DNA of 64,000 nt, taken from positions 33,067 to 97,066 of the forward strand of contig JAKAMO010000001.1 of the NCBI GenBank assembly GCA_021812825.1, in the 5' to 3' direction. Made by a program: the position numbers and the translations under genes. A model generated the notes under the pieces. The model had not been told where the DNA came from, ran no database searches, and saw only the letters and a program-made list of their open reading frames with translations. Shown here piece by piece: positions 16,527 to 24,678 of this stretch. Position 1 is the first letter of the stretch, and every line of letters starts with the position of its first letter. The stretch comes from a bacterium (lineage in GTDB: Bacteria > Elusimicrobiota > Elusimicrobia > Elusimicrobiales > UBA9959).

Positions 16527-17527
16527 GCCTGCGCCGGATCTCTTTCTCGCCCGGGGAATGGACCGGCGCCCTGGGCGACCTGGGCATCAGCGTGCCGGTG
16601 CTGCTGGCGCTGTCCGCCTCCGGCTCGCTCGATCTCTCCCGGGCGCTGCTGCTTTTCGGCGCGGTCTATATAGGCGCGGGGCTTTATTTCAGGCTTCCGA
16701 TACCCGTGCAGCCGCTCAAGGCCGCTACCGCGTTGGTAATAGCAAGAGGGCTCGGCGGAGCGGCACTGCGGGCCTGCGCCCTCTGGATGGCCGCCATCCT
16801 CGCCGTCTTCTCGCTGACCGGCTTCTCGGACAGGATCAACCGCCTTTTCACCCGCACCATAGTCAGGGGCATACAGCTGGGCGTGGGCCTGCTGCTGCTG
16901 AAGGCCGCCTACAAATTGCTGCTGTCCTCTCCGCACTCCGGCGCGGCGGCCGTGGTCACGGCCGGTTTCCCTTCCCTGCCCGAGCTGGTTTCCGCTTTCT
17001 GGGTGCTGGTGCTGCCGCAGCTGCCGCTGACGCTCGGCAACTCCGTGGCTGCCACCTGCGACGTCAGCGCCGGCTACTTCGGGGAAGAGGCCGGAAGAGT
17101 GCGGCCGTGCTCCGTCACCATGTCCATAGCGCTTTCGAACCTTGCCGCCGGCCTGCTGGACGGCATGCCCGTATGCCACGGCTCCGGCGGCGTGACCGCG
17201 CACCATAAGTTCGGCGCGAGAACGGCCGGCTCCACCATCATCCTGGGCTCCGCTTTCATACTGCTGGCGCTGGGGCTGGGCTCGGCCGGGGCCGCGGCCG
17301 CGCTGGCCGCCATCCCCCGCTGGCTGCTGGCCGGCCTGCTGGCCTGGACCGGCCTGCTGCACGCGCGGCTGGTGCTGGACCCGAAGGCCGTGCTGCCGGT
17401 GGCGCTGGCCATGGGCGCGCTGGGGCTGGCCACCAGCAACCTTTCTTATTCGCTGGCGCTGGGGCTCGCGGCCGAAGGAGCGCTGCGCTGGACGCCGCTC
17501 TCGCGGCTGCAGGGGGCCAGGTCATGA
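16523..17527 (+). CDS. MOT1-type molybdate/sulfate transporter
   Basis: This 334-residue polytopic membrane protein has around ten hydrophobic segments. GALGDLGISVPVLLAL at the N-terminus and PQLPLTLGNSVAATCDVSA in the middle are the two signature stretches of the MOT1 branch of the SulP-related family, which takes up molybdate. RLPIPVQPLKA also fits. It is coupled by a four-base overlap to the ModE-like regulator and to moeA, which supports molybdate over sulfate as substrate. Confidence 0.85.
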   Translation: MSLRRISFSPGEWTGALGDLGISVPVLLALSASGSLDLSRALLLFGAVYIGAGLYFRLPIPVQPLKAATALVIARGLGGAALRACALWMAAILAVFSLTGFSDRINRLFTRTIVRGIQLGVGLLLLKAAYKLLLSSPHSGAAAVVTAGFPSLPELVSAFWVLVLPQLPLTLGNSVAATCDVSAGYFGEEAGRVRPCSVTMSIALSNLAAGLLDGMPVCHGSGGVTAHHKFGARTAGSTIILGSAFILLALGLGSAGAAAALAAIPRWLLAGLLAWTGLLHARLVLDPKAVLPVALAMGALGLATSNLSYSLALGLAAEGALRWTPLSRLQGARS

Positions 17528-18696
17528 TAAGCTTCGAAGAGGCCAGGGCCGCGGTGCTTAAGCGGGCGAGAAAGCTCCCTGCCGCGGGGGTGCGCCTGCA
17601 GGAGTCGGCGGGGCGCATCCTGGCCGTGGACGTCAGGTCGCCGCTCGACATGCCGCCTTTCGACAAGGCGCTGGTGGACGGTTACGCCGTGCGCTCGCGC
17701 GACGTGAAGGCCGGAACGGGATTGAAGAACGCCGGGCTGATACAGGCCGGCGGGCGCGTCCGGACCCTGCCCGCCGGGACCTGTCTGAAGATCATGACCG
17801 GAGCTCCCGTGCCGCGCGGGGCCGACGCGGTGGTCATGGTGGAGCTGACGCGGGAGGATGGCGGGCTGGTGCGGTTCGATGCCGCCATAAAAAAAGGCGC
17901 CGGCATATCCCGGCGCGGTTCAGATATGAAGCGCGGACAACTGATACTGCGGCGCGGCTCGGAGATCCGGACCTCGCATATCGCCGCGCTGGCCGCAGCC
18001 GGCAATGGTTTCCTGCGCTGCGGAGGGCTGCCTTCCGTCTCGGTGGTGAATACCGGCGGGGAAATAGTCCAGCCGGGCGGGGAACTTTCCGGTGGCAGCA
18101 TCTACAACAGCAACGGGCCCATGCTGGCCGCGCTGCTGCGCGGGGACGGCATAAAGGCCGCGCCCGTCATAGTCCGCGACGAGCCGGCCCGGCTCAGGGC
18201 CGCGCTTTCGAAGGCGCTGAAGGCGGATATCGTCCTGGTTTCCGGCGGTGTCTCTATGGGCGACTACGACCTTGTCCCCTGCGTTCTGAAGTCCCTCGGG
18301 GTCAGGCAGGTGTTCCACAAGGTGAAGGTGCGGCCCGGCAAGCCGATGTTCTTCGGCGTGAAGGGGCGGAAGCTGGTCTTCGGCATACCGGGCAACCCGC
18401 TGGCGAACTTCATGGCGTATCACGCCTACGTGCGTCCGGCCATACTGAAGATGGCCGGCTCCGCCGTTCCCGGCCCTGAATTTACCGCGGGCAGCTGCGC
18501 TTCGGCCTTCAGGCCGCGCACGCCCAGGCTGGCCATGGAGCTGTCGGCCGTCAGAGCCGCGTATTCCATCCGGCCTCTCCGGCAGAACGGCTCAGCCGAC
18601 GTGCTGGCCCTGGCGGCTTCGGACGCTTTCACTATGGTGCCGGAGAACGGCGAACTGAAGAAGGGCGCCAAGGGCAGGTTCCTCGGATGGCGATAG
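17524..18696 (+). CDS. moeA: molybdopterin molybdenumtransferase MoeA
   Basis: This 390-residue protein inserts molybdate into adenylylated molybdopterin. Visible family features are DMPPFDKALVDGYAVRS near residue 40, IMTGAPVPRGADAVVMVE near 85, the MoCF-domain signature VLVSGGVSMGDYDLV near 240, and VFGIPGNPLANF near 285. A C-terminal domain IV of about 75 residues follows. It overlaps the transporter start-stop by four bases and moaA by ten bases, so the three are one transcript. Confidence 0.95.
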   Translation: MISFEEARAAVLKRARKLPAAGVRLQESAGRILAVDVRSPLDMPPFDKALVDGYAVRSRDVKAGTGLKNAGLIQAGGRVRTLPAGTCLKIMTGAPVPRGADAVVMVELTREDGGLVRFDAAIKKGAGISRRGSDMKRGQLILRRGSEIRTSHIAALAAAGNGFLRCGGLPSVSVVNTGGEIVQPGGELSGGSIYNSNGPMLAALLRGDGIKAAPVIVRDEPARLRAALSKALKADIVLVSGGVSMGDYDLVPCVLKSLGVRQVFHKVKVRPGKPMFFGVKGRKLVFGIPGNPLANFMAYHAYVRPAILKMAGSAVPGPEFTAGSCASAFRPRTPRLAMELSAVRAAYSIRPLRQNGSADVLALAASDAFTMVPENGELKKGAKGRFLGWR

Positions 18697-19643
18697 ACTA
18701 CCTCAGGCTGTCGCTCACCGACAGGTGCAACCTGAACTGCGTCTACTGCACGCCGCGGGAGCGGCAGGATTTCCTCTCGCACGAGGACCTGCTGCGCCAC
18801 GAGGAACTGGCGCGCGCCGCGGCCTCTTTCGTGAGGCTCGGGGTCAGGAAGATAAGGCTGACGGGCGGCGAGCCGTTGCTGAAGAAGGACCTTCCCGTCC
18901 TGGTGAGGCTGCTGCGCGGCATAAGCGGCCTGCGCGAGCTCGCCCTCACCACCAACGGGGTGCTGCTGAAGGACCTGGCCGTTCCGCTGCGCGAGGCCGG
19001 GCTGGACCGGGTGAACGTAAGCCTGGACAGCCTGGACCCTGCCGTCTTCAAAAAGATAACCGGCAGCGCCGCGCTGGAGAATTCCTGGGACGGCCTGATG
19101 GCGGCGCTCCGGGCCGGCTTCCGGGAAGTGAAGCTGAACATGGTGGTGATGCGCGGGCTCAACGACGGGGAGGTGTCCGAGTTCGCCCGCCTGGCCCTGG
19201 ATTTTCCTCTGACGGTGCGCTTCATAGAGTTCTTCCCGACCAACGGCCGTTCCGCCGGGCTGAAGGGCGCGCTGGTGCCGAACGCCGAGACCCGGAAGCG
19301 CGTGGAGGCCGCCTACGGGCCGCTGCGCGAGCTGCCCCCCGGGCCTTCCGACGGCCCCGCCCGCGTATTTACCCGCGCGGGAGCCAGGGGCAAGATCGGC
19401 TTCATCAGCGGGCGCAGCGACAATTTTTGCGGAGCCTGCGGCCGCATCAGGATGGACTCCGTAGGCCGGGTCTATCCCTGCCTGTTCTCTGCGCCGACGC
19501 ACAGCATCAGGGAACTGCTCAGGTCCGGGGCCCCCGACGCGGCTTTGGACGAGTACCTGGGCGGAGCTTTCAAGGTAAAGCCGAAGCACGGCAAGGAGTC
19601 GGAGTACGCCGGCGATATAGAGATGAGCGGACGCGGCGGATAG
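18687..19643 (+). CDS. moaA: GTP 3',8-cyclase MoaA
   Basis: This 318-residue radical-SAM enzyme catalyses the first step of molybdopterin synthesis with MoaC. The N-terminal cluster ligands are Cys14, Cys18 and Cys21 (CNLNCVYC), with LTGGEPLL as the SAM motif. The second cluster is bound by NFCGACGRIR and the Cys of VYPCLF near the C-terminus. The protein ends RGG, keeping the C-terminal double glycine MoaA needs for activity. It overlaps moeA by ten bases and is followed by a family A palindrome, then moaC. Confidence 0.96.
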   Translation: MAIDYLRLSLTDRCNLNCVYCTPRERQDFLSHEDLLRHEELARAAASFVRLGVRKIRLTGGEPLLKKDLPVLVRLLRGISGLRELALTTNGVLLKDLAVPLREAGLDRVNVSLDSLDPAVFKKITGSAALENSWDGLMAALRAGFREVKLNMVVMRGLNDGEVSEFARLALDFPLTVRFIEFFPTNGRSAGLKGALVPNAETRKRVEAAYGPLRELPPGPSDGPARVFTRAGARGKIGFISGRSDNFCGACGRIRMDSVGRVYPCLFSAPTHSIRELLRSGAPDAALDEYLGGAFKVKPKHGKESEYAGDIEMSGRGG

Positions 19644-19646
19644 GCT

Positions 19647-19805
19647 GGCGGATGGCGTTGTGATGGGTTCGGAGGGCCGTCGCGGACCGAAGCCGCTTGC
19701 GCAGCGCGGCGAGGGAGTGGAGCGGAGCGACACCGCAGTGTGACGAGGGGCGAGCACGGTGTGCGAGACCCCGTGCCCGGCGGGCCCATCACAACACCAT
19801 CCTCC
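19647..19805 (+). repeat. palindromic element family A, copy 3
   Basis: Arms of 21 bases (19647-19667 and 19785-19805) are complementary at 19 positions, including a perfect 11-bp GTTGTGATGGG/CCCATCACAAC. They enclose the family core: GGGCCGTCGCGGACCGAAGC, a CCGC-TTGCGCA-GCGCGG hairpin, GAGGGAGTG, and GAGCACGGTGTGCGAGACC. The element fills most of the moaA-moaC gap. Its arms are unrelated to those of the other copies. Confidence 0.75.
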
Positions 19806-19839
19806 CTATTGTGGTAACGAATTACGGAACGGAGATCTT

Positions 19840-20301
19840 ATGATAGATGTCGGAAATAAAAAGGATACGAAGAGGACGGCGAGGGCGCAGGCTTATGTAA
19901 AGCTCAACCCGGAGATAGTGCGGCTGATAAAGGCCGGCAAGCTCCCCAAGGGCGACGTGCTGCAGGCCGCCCGCTTCGCCGGCATACTGGCCGCCAAGAA
20001 CACGGCCGGCCTGATACCGCTCTGCCACAACCTCCCGCTGAACTACGTGGGCGTGGATTTCAAGGTGGAGAACGCGGGGGTGCGCATAGCGACGGAAGCC
20101 CGCTGCACCGGCAAGACCGGCGTGGAGATGGAGGCCCTGGTGGCGGCCAGTACCGCGGCTCTCACCATCTACGACATGTGCAAGATGTTTTCGCAGGACT
20201 TGGAGATAGGCGGAATATTCCTGCTGGAGAAGAAGGGCGGCAAAAGCGGACATTACGAGCGGAAATACGGTCGTGGCCGGACCGCGCGGATAGCGGTGTA
20301 A
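19840..20301 (+). CDS. moaC: cyclic pyranopterin monophosphate synthase MoaC
   Basis: This 153-residue enzyme completes cyclic pyranopterin monophosphate formation after MoaA. The hallmark stretches are MIDVGNKKDTKRTARA, AAKNTAGLIPLCHNLPL, EARCTGKTGVEMEAL and LTIYDMCKMFS. The start at 19840 has GGAG eight bases upstream; the in-frame ATG at 19759 lies inside the palindromic repeat and is rejected. Length is standard. Confidence 0.96.
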   Translation: MIDVGNKKDTKRTARAQAYVKLNPEIVRLIKAGKLPKGDVLQAARFAGILAAKNTAGLIPLCHNLPLNYVGVDFKVENAGVRIATEARCTGKTGVEMEALVAASTAALTIYDMCKMFSQDLEIGGIFLLEKKGGKSGHYERKYGRGRTARIAV

Positions 20302-20345
20302 GGTTTAAGGTTCTTCCGGAAATGCCGATGGCACTTTTATCGGCA

Positions 20346-20470
20346 GCGTGCGGGGTGAAGTGTCCGCGCGACTTTGGGGAAGGGGGACCCGCCCATAATT
20401 TCCCCAGGGCGGGGGGAACCGCGCAACGGTTCCCCTCTGCCCAGGAGCGCGGACACTTCGCCCCGTGCGC
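20346..20470 (+). repeat. palindromic element family B, copy 2
   Basis: Arms of 24 bases (20346-20369 and 20447-20470) pair over their full length; the only three non-Watson-Crick positions are G-U wobbles when read as plus-strand RNA. The enclosed core matches, in opposite orientation, the core at 8124-8200 with few differences. It fills the 227-base gap between moaC and the MOSC gene, which holds no gene. Confidence 0.75.
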
Positions 20471-20528
20471 TGTCCTGGAAGATGCCGGGACCCATGCTAA
20501 CCCCGGAAGAGCCAAGGTTTAATACAAT

Positions 20529-20984
20529 ATGAGCATGGGCAGGATATTTTCCATCAATCTCAGCTCGGCCAAGGGCGTGCCCAAGGAGCGGCGCGGCCGG
20601 GCCTTGCTGCTTAAAGGCCTGGGTCTGGAAGGCGACGCCCATGCCGGCACGGATATCCGCCAGGTGAGCCTGCTGGACATCGAGAGCGTGCGCTGCCAGA
20701 TCGCCGACGCGAAGGCGAAGGGCGCCTCGGTGGAGATCCGCCCCGGTATATACGCCGAGAATATCACCACCGAAGGTCTCGCGCTTTCGGAGCTGAAGAT
20801 AGGCGAAACGCTGAAGGCGGGGGAGACCGCCCTGCTCAGGATCTCGCAGATAGGCAAGGAATGCCACGACCGCTGCGCCATCTATCGCGAGGTGGGCGAC
20901 TGCATCATGCCGAGGAAAGGCATATTCGCGGAAGTCGTAGAAGGCGGGGAGATAACGGTGGGGGATGAAATTGAAAAGCTTTAA
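20529..20984 (+). CDS. MOSC domain protein
   Basis: A 151-residue stand-alone MOSC (molybdenum cofactor sulfurase C-terminal) domain with LGLEGDAHAG near residue 30, the central RPGIYAENITTEGL, and the conserved Cys in VGDCIMPRKGIFAEV near 120. Such small MOSC proteins are often found with mogA/moaB. They are presumed to bind or carry Moco-bound sulfur, but the biochemical role is not established. It overlaps mogA by 20 bases. Confidence 0.88.
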   Translation: MSMGRIFSINLSSAKGVPKERRGRALLLKGLGLEGDAHAGTDIRQVSLLDIESVRCQIADAKAKGASVEIRPGIYAENITTEGLALSELKIGETLKAGETALLRISQIGKECHDRCAIYREVGDCIMPRKGIFAEVVEGGEITVGDEIEKL

Positions 20985-21453
20985 GGCGGCGGTGCTTACT
21001 TCGAGCGACAGATGCTCTCGCGGCGAGGCCGCTGACGAGAGCGGCCGGCTGGTCTCCGAGCTGGTAAGGACATCAGGCGGGGTCACCGTGGCCCATGACG
21101 TGGTGCCGGACGAACTCGAGGTCATCAAGGCCAGGCTCCTGGCCTATTGCGATGAGCTGAAGGCCGACCTGGTAATTACCACAGGCGGCACCGGCTTCGG
21201 CCGGAGGGACGTTACCCCGGAGGCCACGGCGCAGGTGATGGAGCGCGCCATCCCCGGCCTGCCCGAGCTCATGCGGTCCGAGGGCCTGAAGAAGACTAAG
21301 AAGGCCGCGCTGTCCCGCGGCATAGCCGGTATACGGGGGAACACCATCATCATCAACCTGCCCGGCAGTCCCAAAGCGGTGAGGGAATCGCTGGAGGCGG
21401 TGCTGGACCTTATACCGCACGCGCTGGAGATGCTGCACGGCGGGGGACATTGA
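20965..21453 (+). CDS. mogA: molybdopterin adenylyltransferase (MogA/MoaB family)
   Basis: This 162-residue MoCF-fold protein adenylylates molybdopterin before MoeA inserts the metal. The signature TTGGTGFGRRDVTPEA (near residue 72) and the GNTIIINLPGSPKAV segment are clear, as is the N-terminal AAVLTSSDRCSRGEAADESG. It overlaps the MOSC gene and is the last recognisable gene of the molybdenum cluster. I cannot separate MogA from MoaB on sequence alone; the role is the same. Confidence 0.9.
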   Translation: MKLKSFKAAVLTSSDRCSRGEAADESGRLVSELVRTSGGVTVAHDVVPDELEVIKARLLAYCDELKADLVITTGGTGFGRRDVTPEATAQVMERAIPGLPELMRSEGLKKTKKAALSRGIAGIRGNTIIINLPGSPKAVRESLEAVLDLIPHALEMLHGGGH

Positions 21454-21469
21454 CCGGCCGGCTTTCCAG

Positions 21470-22411
21470 ATGAACGAAAGAAAGCTCAAAAGGATCTCGG
21501 CCGGCCTGTGCGCCGGCTGGGAGAAGAAACCGGACAAGGTCCTGGGGGCCGTCCTTGCCGCCTTTTCTCGCCGGCCTGCCGGGAGAGGACTGAGGTTCTC
21601 CGACGACGGTTATATCATGTCCCTGGCAGGGGACAGCGGCTCCCTGCGCTTCTTCGCCGGGCTGGACTGCAGGCTGGACCTGCTCCGCCCGGCCGCGTCC
21701 CGCTCGCTGGTGAGACTGCGGCTGAATAATTTTTCCGCTCTGTGCCGGTCGCTTAACCGCTGTCCAGGTTTTTCTTTAGACGCGGACCTCGCCTCGGACC
21801 TGGCGGAGCGGCTGCTGCGCGACGGCCGGCTTCCCGGCTGGCCGTTCTTCGGCGCCAAGCTGAAGCCGGACGGCGGCTGCGTCCTCACCGTCTATTTCAG
21901 CAACACTCCCTGGGAAGAAGGGCTCGGCTGGACCAATATCGGCGCCATTCTGGAGCTTGCGGGGCTGAAACCGGGGGGGATGGAAAAATTACGCCTGACG
22001 GGCGCATTCGACTGCGCCGGGATCTCGCTTTCCTCCGACGGCGGCAGAAGCCTCAAGATATACACCCGCTTCCCGTTCCTCGCCGCTGGCGGCGGCCTGG
22101 CCGCTCTCCGCAGGCTGCACGGCGCCGTGGGCGCCGGCTTCCTGAAGCGCTGCTGGAAGGCGGCCGAAAGCCGCCCTGTCAGGCACTGGACCAACGCCTA
22201 CGGCTTCGAGCCCGGCACGGGACGGCCGGTCTCGGTCAAGACCGAGATGCATTTTCGCGAGCCTGTGCCCGCCGCGGAGGCGATGCGCCTGCTGGACATA
22301 GCGCCCGGCTCCCGGGAGGGAGCTCAGTGGCGCTTGCTGCTGGAGCACGGCTGCGCCGTGACGACCCTGGCGGCGCAGAAAGGGCTGCGCACGCTGTATT
22401 TTACGGCCTAG
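21470..22411 (+). CDS. unrecognised 313-residue protein
   Basis: I do not recognise this protein. It has no signal peptide and no membrane segment, and it is basic. Repeated short stretches of beta-strand character with charged ends are visible (GAKLKPDGGCVLTVYFS, SLKIYTRFPFLAAGG, VSVKTEMHFREPV). That alternation is loosely like the repeated strands of ABBA-type aromatic prenyltransferases, but no diagnostic motif supports this. It starts 17 bases after mogA and ends 57 bases before the radical-SAM/flavodoxin fusion, so it may work with either. Confidence 0.6.
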   Translation: MNERKLKRISAGLCAGWEKKPDKVLGAVLAAFSRRPAGRGLRFSDDGYIMSLAGDSGSLRFFAGLDCRLDLLRPAASRSLVRLRLNNFSALCRSLNRCPGFSLDADLASDLAERLLRDGRLPGWPFFGAKLKPDGGCVLTVYFSNTPWEEGLGWTNIGAILELAGLKPGGMEKLRLTGAFDCAGISLSSDGGRSLKIYTRFPFLAAGGGLAALRRLHGAVGAGFLKRCWKAAESRPVRHWTNAYGFEPGTGRPVSVKTEMHFREPVPAAEAMRLLDIAPGSREGAQWRLLLEHGCAVTTLAAQKGLRTLYFTA

Positions 22412-22467
22412 CCGCCGCGGATTTCTAATTGATATCTTAAACACGAGTTTGATAGATTAACTAAATC

Positions 22468-24618
22468 ATGCGCTTCCCCTCCAAGAAGAACATCGCCCTG
22501 CTCTCCACGCCTCCGACCTTCGTGGAAAGGAGCATCTGCCCGCTCGGCCTGCCGCCGGTGGGCATCTTCAAGCTGGCGGCCTTCCTGAAGAAGACCGGCA
22601 ACAGGGTCTCCTACATCAACATGCACTCCGGGGCGGTGGACACGGTCTCGCTCACCCTGAACCCGGAGGCCGTTTCGACGTGGCGGGAGAAGCCGCTCGG
22701 CAGCAAGGGCACCCGGAAGGCCAGGATGATGATAAGCGGCCGGAGCTCGGAATACTTCGCCAAACAGCTAAGGGAGCTGGAGCATAAGCCGCACGAGCTC
22801 TGGATCAGCTGCGCATTCACGTTCGATTACGACCTGGTGAAGGAGTACGCGGACATAGCGCGCGGCATCCATCCCGGCATCAAGGTGGTGGTCGGGGGCG
22901 ATTTCGTCAGGGTGATGCCCGAGCTGGCCCAAAAGGTCGGAGCCGACGAGCATTTCACCGGCAGGATACCGGAGGCCGACGACTGCGTGCCGGATTTCTC
23001 CTTCCTGACGAACGGACAGTTCGGGATGTTCCAGCTGCAGACCGGCTGCGTAAACAAATGCTCCTTCTGCCACATCAGCATGGACCGCCCGCAGCGCTTC
23101 GGGGTGGACGGCGTCATCGCCTATATGAAGGAGTTCTACGACAAGCACCACCCGGAGTGCTTCTGGAACTGGGACCCGAACGTCGCGCTGTACCCGCAGC
23201 AGTTCGAGGAGTTCCTGGACAAGTACATAGCCAGCGGCATGAAGGCCGACCTGCGGTTCGCCAAGGGCCTGCAGCCGAACCGGATAACCGAGGGCATGAT
23301 GAAGAAGATGGCCGCGGCCGGCGCCTCGGCCACGCTGCCGATGGAATGCGCGAACTACGAGGCGACGAAGCGCCTGCATAAGCCCTACACGATCATCTCC
23401 TCGGTCAAGCTGCTGCACATGGCCAAGCAGAGCGGGGTGGAGATGTCCAACTGCCCCTGCACCTCGCTGCTCGGCTATCCCGACGACGACTTCGGGGCCT
23501 TCTTCAGGATCTATCTGGCGGTGCTGCGCGCCGGCGCGTCGCCGGCCCCGTTCCCCGTCTACCTTTTCCCGGGATCGCCGGACTACAGGAAGTACTACCC
23601 GCTGATAAAGCACAAGGACCTCAGCGAACTGCACGGCCAGCTCTGGCCGCTGCTGCCGGACGAGGACCTGGACAAGTACCAGAGTTTCTTCAAGTTCCTC
23701 GAGGATACCCGCCTCGGCACCCTGATGACCAACATCAACATGCTCACCAGGGACCTGAAGGAGATACTGCTGGCGGAGCTGAAGACCACCTCCCGCTTCA
23801 CCGAGCTGTGCCTCAACGCCAAGAAGGACACGCTCGAGGAGTTCCACAGGATAGAGAAGGAGATGAAGTTCCCGTCTCCCAGGAAGCGGGCGGAGAAGGC
23901 CGAAAGAGGCGAGCCCCGCGCGGCGGAGAATACGGAGAAGGCCGCGGCCGGCGCGGCTGAGGCCACGAAAGAAAAGGCCAAGAGGACCAAGGCGCCGGAG
24001 AAGGTGCTCTACGTCGTCGCTAACCCGATGCCGCTGGAGAAATCCGTTTCCAGGCAGATGGGCAAGCGCTTCATGGACGCGCGCCTCAAGGCCGCGCCGA
24101 AGACCAAGTTCACCACGCTGGACCTCTGCGAGGAGGGGCTCACTTTCATCAACCGCGAGTACGTGGAAGCCGTCTATCACAAGAGCAAGGCGCCGGTCTC
24201 GGCCGAGACCAAGCGGCTGATGGCGCTGGCCGACAAGTACATAAAGCTGCTGCGCGACGCCGACGAGGTGATCTTCGCCACCCCGATGTATACGCTCTCT
24301 ATACCCGCCGTGCTGAAGGCCTTCCTCGAGCTGGTGGCCAGCCGCCTCTATTACTACGAGGAACGCATGCTGGAGCCGCGGCCCACGGTCTGCCTGCTAT
24401 CGAGGGACGGGGACTACCGTGCCGACGGGAAGGCTGACCCGCCGCATTATCCTTTCATGAACGTGCAGGAGACCATCCTGACCGCGGCCATAGGCTTCCT
24501 CGGCCTGTCCCATGACGTGAAGTTCATAGCCGCCACCGCTCTCGGCGACCCGGACAGGGGCAAGGAGCGGAAGGAAAAGGCGATGCGCGAGGTGGAGGAG
24601 TACGCGTCGGCGGTCTGA
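22468..24618 (+). CDS. B12-binding-type radical SAM protein fused to a flavodoxin-like oxidoreductase
   Basis: A 716-residue fusion. Residues 1-180 resemble a cobalamin-binding-type Rossmann domain (LGLPPVGIFKLAAFLKK, ISCAFTFDYDLV, VVVGGDFV). Residues about 185-410 form the radical-SAM barrel with Cys194, Cys198 and Cys201 (CVNKCSFC). A charged Ala/Glu/Lys linker (about 475-510) leads to residues 512-716, a flavodoxin-fold domain like FMN-dependent NAD(P)H reductases or azoreductases (ANPMPLEKSVSRQ, FATPMYTLSIPAVLKAFLEL). The second part could deliver electrons to the cluster. No DxHxxG cobalamin motif is evident in the N-terminal part, so B12 binding is uncertain. Confidence 0.85.
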   Translation: MRFPSKKNIALLSTPPTFVERSICPLGLPPVGIFKLAAFLKKTGNRVSYINMHSGAVDTVSLTLNPEAVSTWREKPLGSKGTRKARMMISGRSSEYFAKQLRELEHKPHELWISCAFTFDYDLVKEYADIARGIHPGIKVVVGGDFVRVMPELAQKVGADEHFTGRIPEADDCVPDFSFLTNGQFGMFQLQTGCVNKCSFCHISMDRPQRFGVDGVIAYMKEFYDKHHPECFWNWDPNVALYPQQFEEFLDKYIASGMKADLRFAKGLQPNRITEGMMKKMAAAGASATLPMECANYEATKRLHKPYTIISSVKLLHMAKQSGVEMSNCPCTSLLGYPDDDFGAFFRIYLAVLRAGASPAPFPVYLFPGSPDYRKYYPLIKHKDLSELHGQLWPLLPDEDLDKYQSFFKFLEDTRLGTLMTNINMLTRDLKEILLAELKTTSRFTELCLNAKKDTLEEFHRIEKEMKFPSPRKRAEKAERGEPRAAENTEKAAAGAAEATKEKAKRTKAPEKVLYVVANPMPLEKSVSRQMGKRFMDARLKAAPKTKFTTLDLCEEGLTFINREYVEAVYHKSKAPVSAETKRLMALADKYIKLLRDADEVIFATPMYTLSIPAVLKAFLELVASRLYYYEERMLEPRPTVCLLSRDGDYRADGKADPPHYPFMNVQETILTAAIGFLGLSHDVKFIAATALGDPDRGKERKEKAMREVEEYASAV

Positions 24619-24642
24619 GCCGGAGGCGGGCGGCCGGACGAG

Positions 24643-24678
24643 AAAGCGCGGGGTTCAGGCCCCGCGCTTTTTCTTTTT
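24643..24678 (+). terminator. terminator after the radical-SAM fusion gene
   Basis: The perfect 11-bp stem AAAGCGCGGGG (24643-24653) with CCCCGCGCTTT (24660-24670) is followed by TTCTTTTT. It overlaps the last codons of the convergent minus-strand glycosyltransferase gene, whose Lys-rich C-terminus it encodes. Confidence 0.88.
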
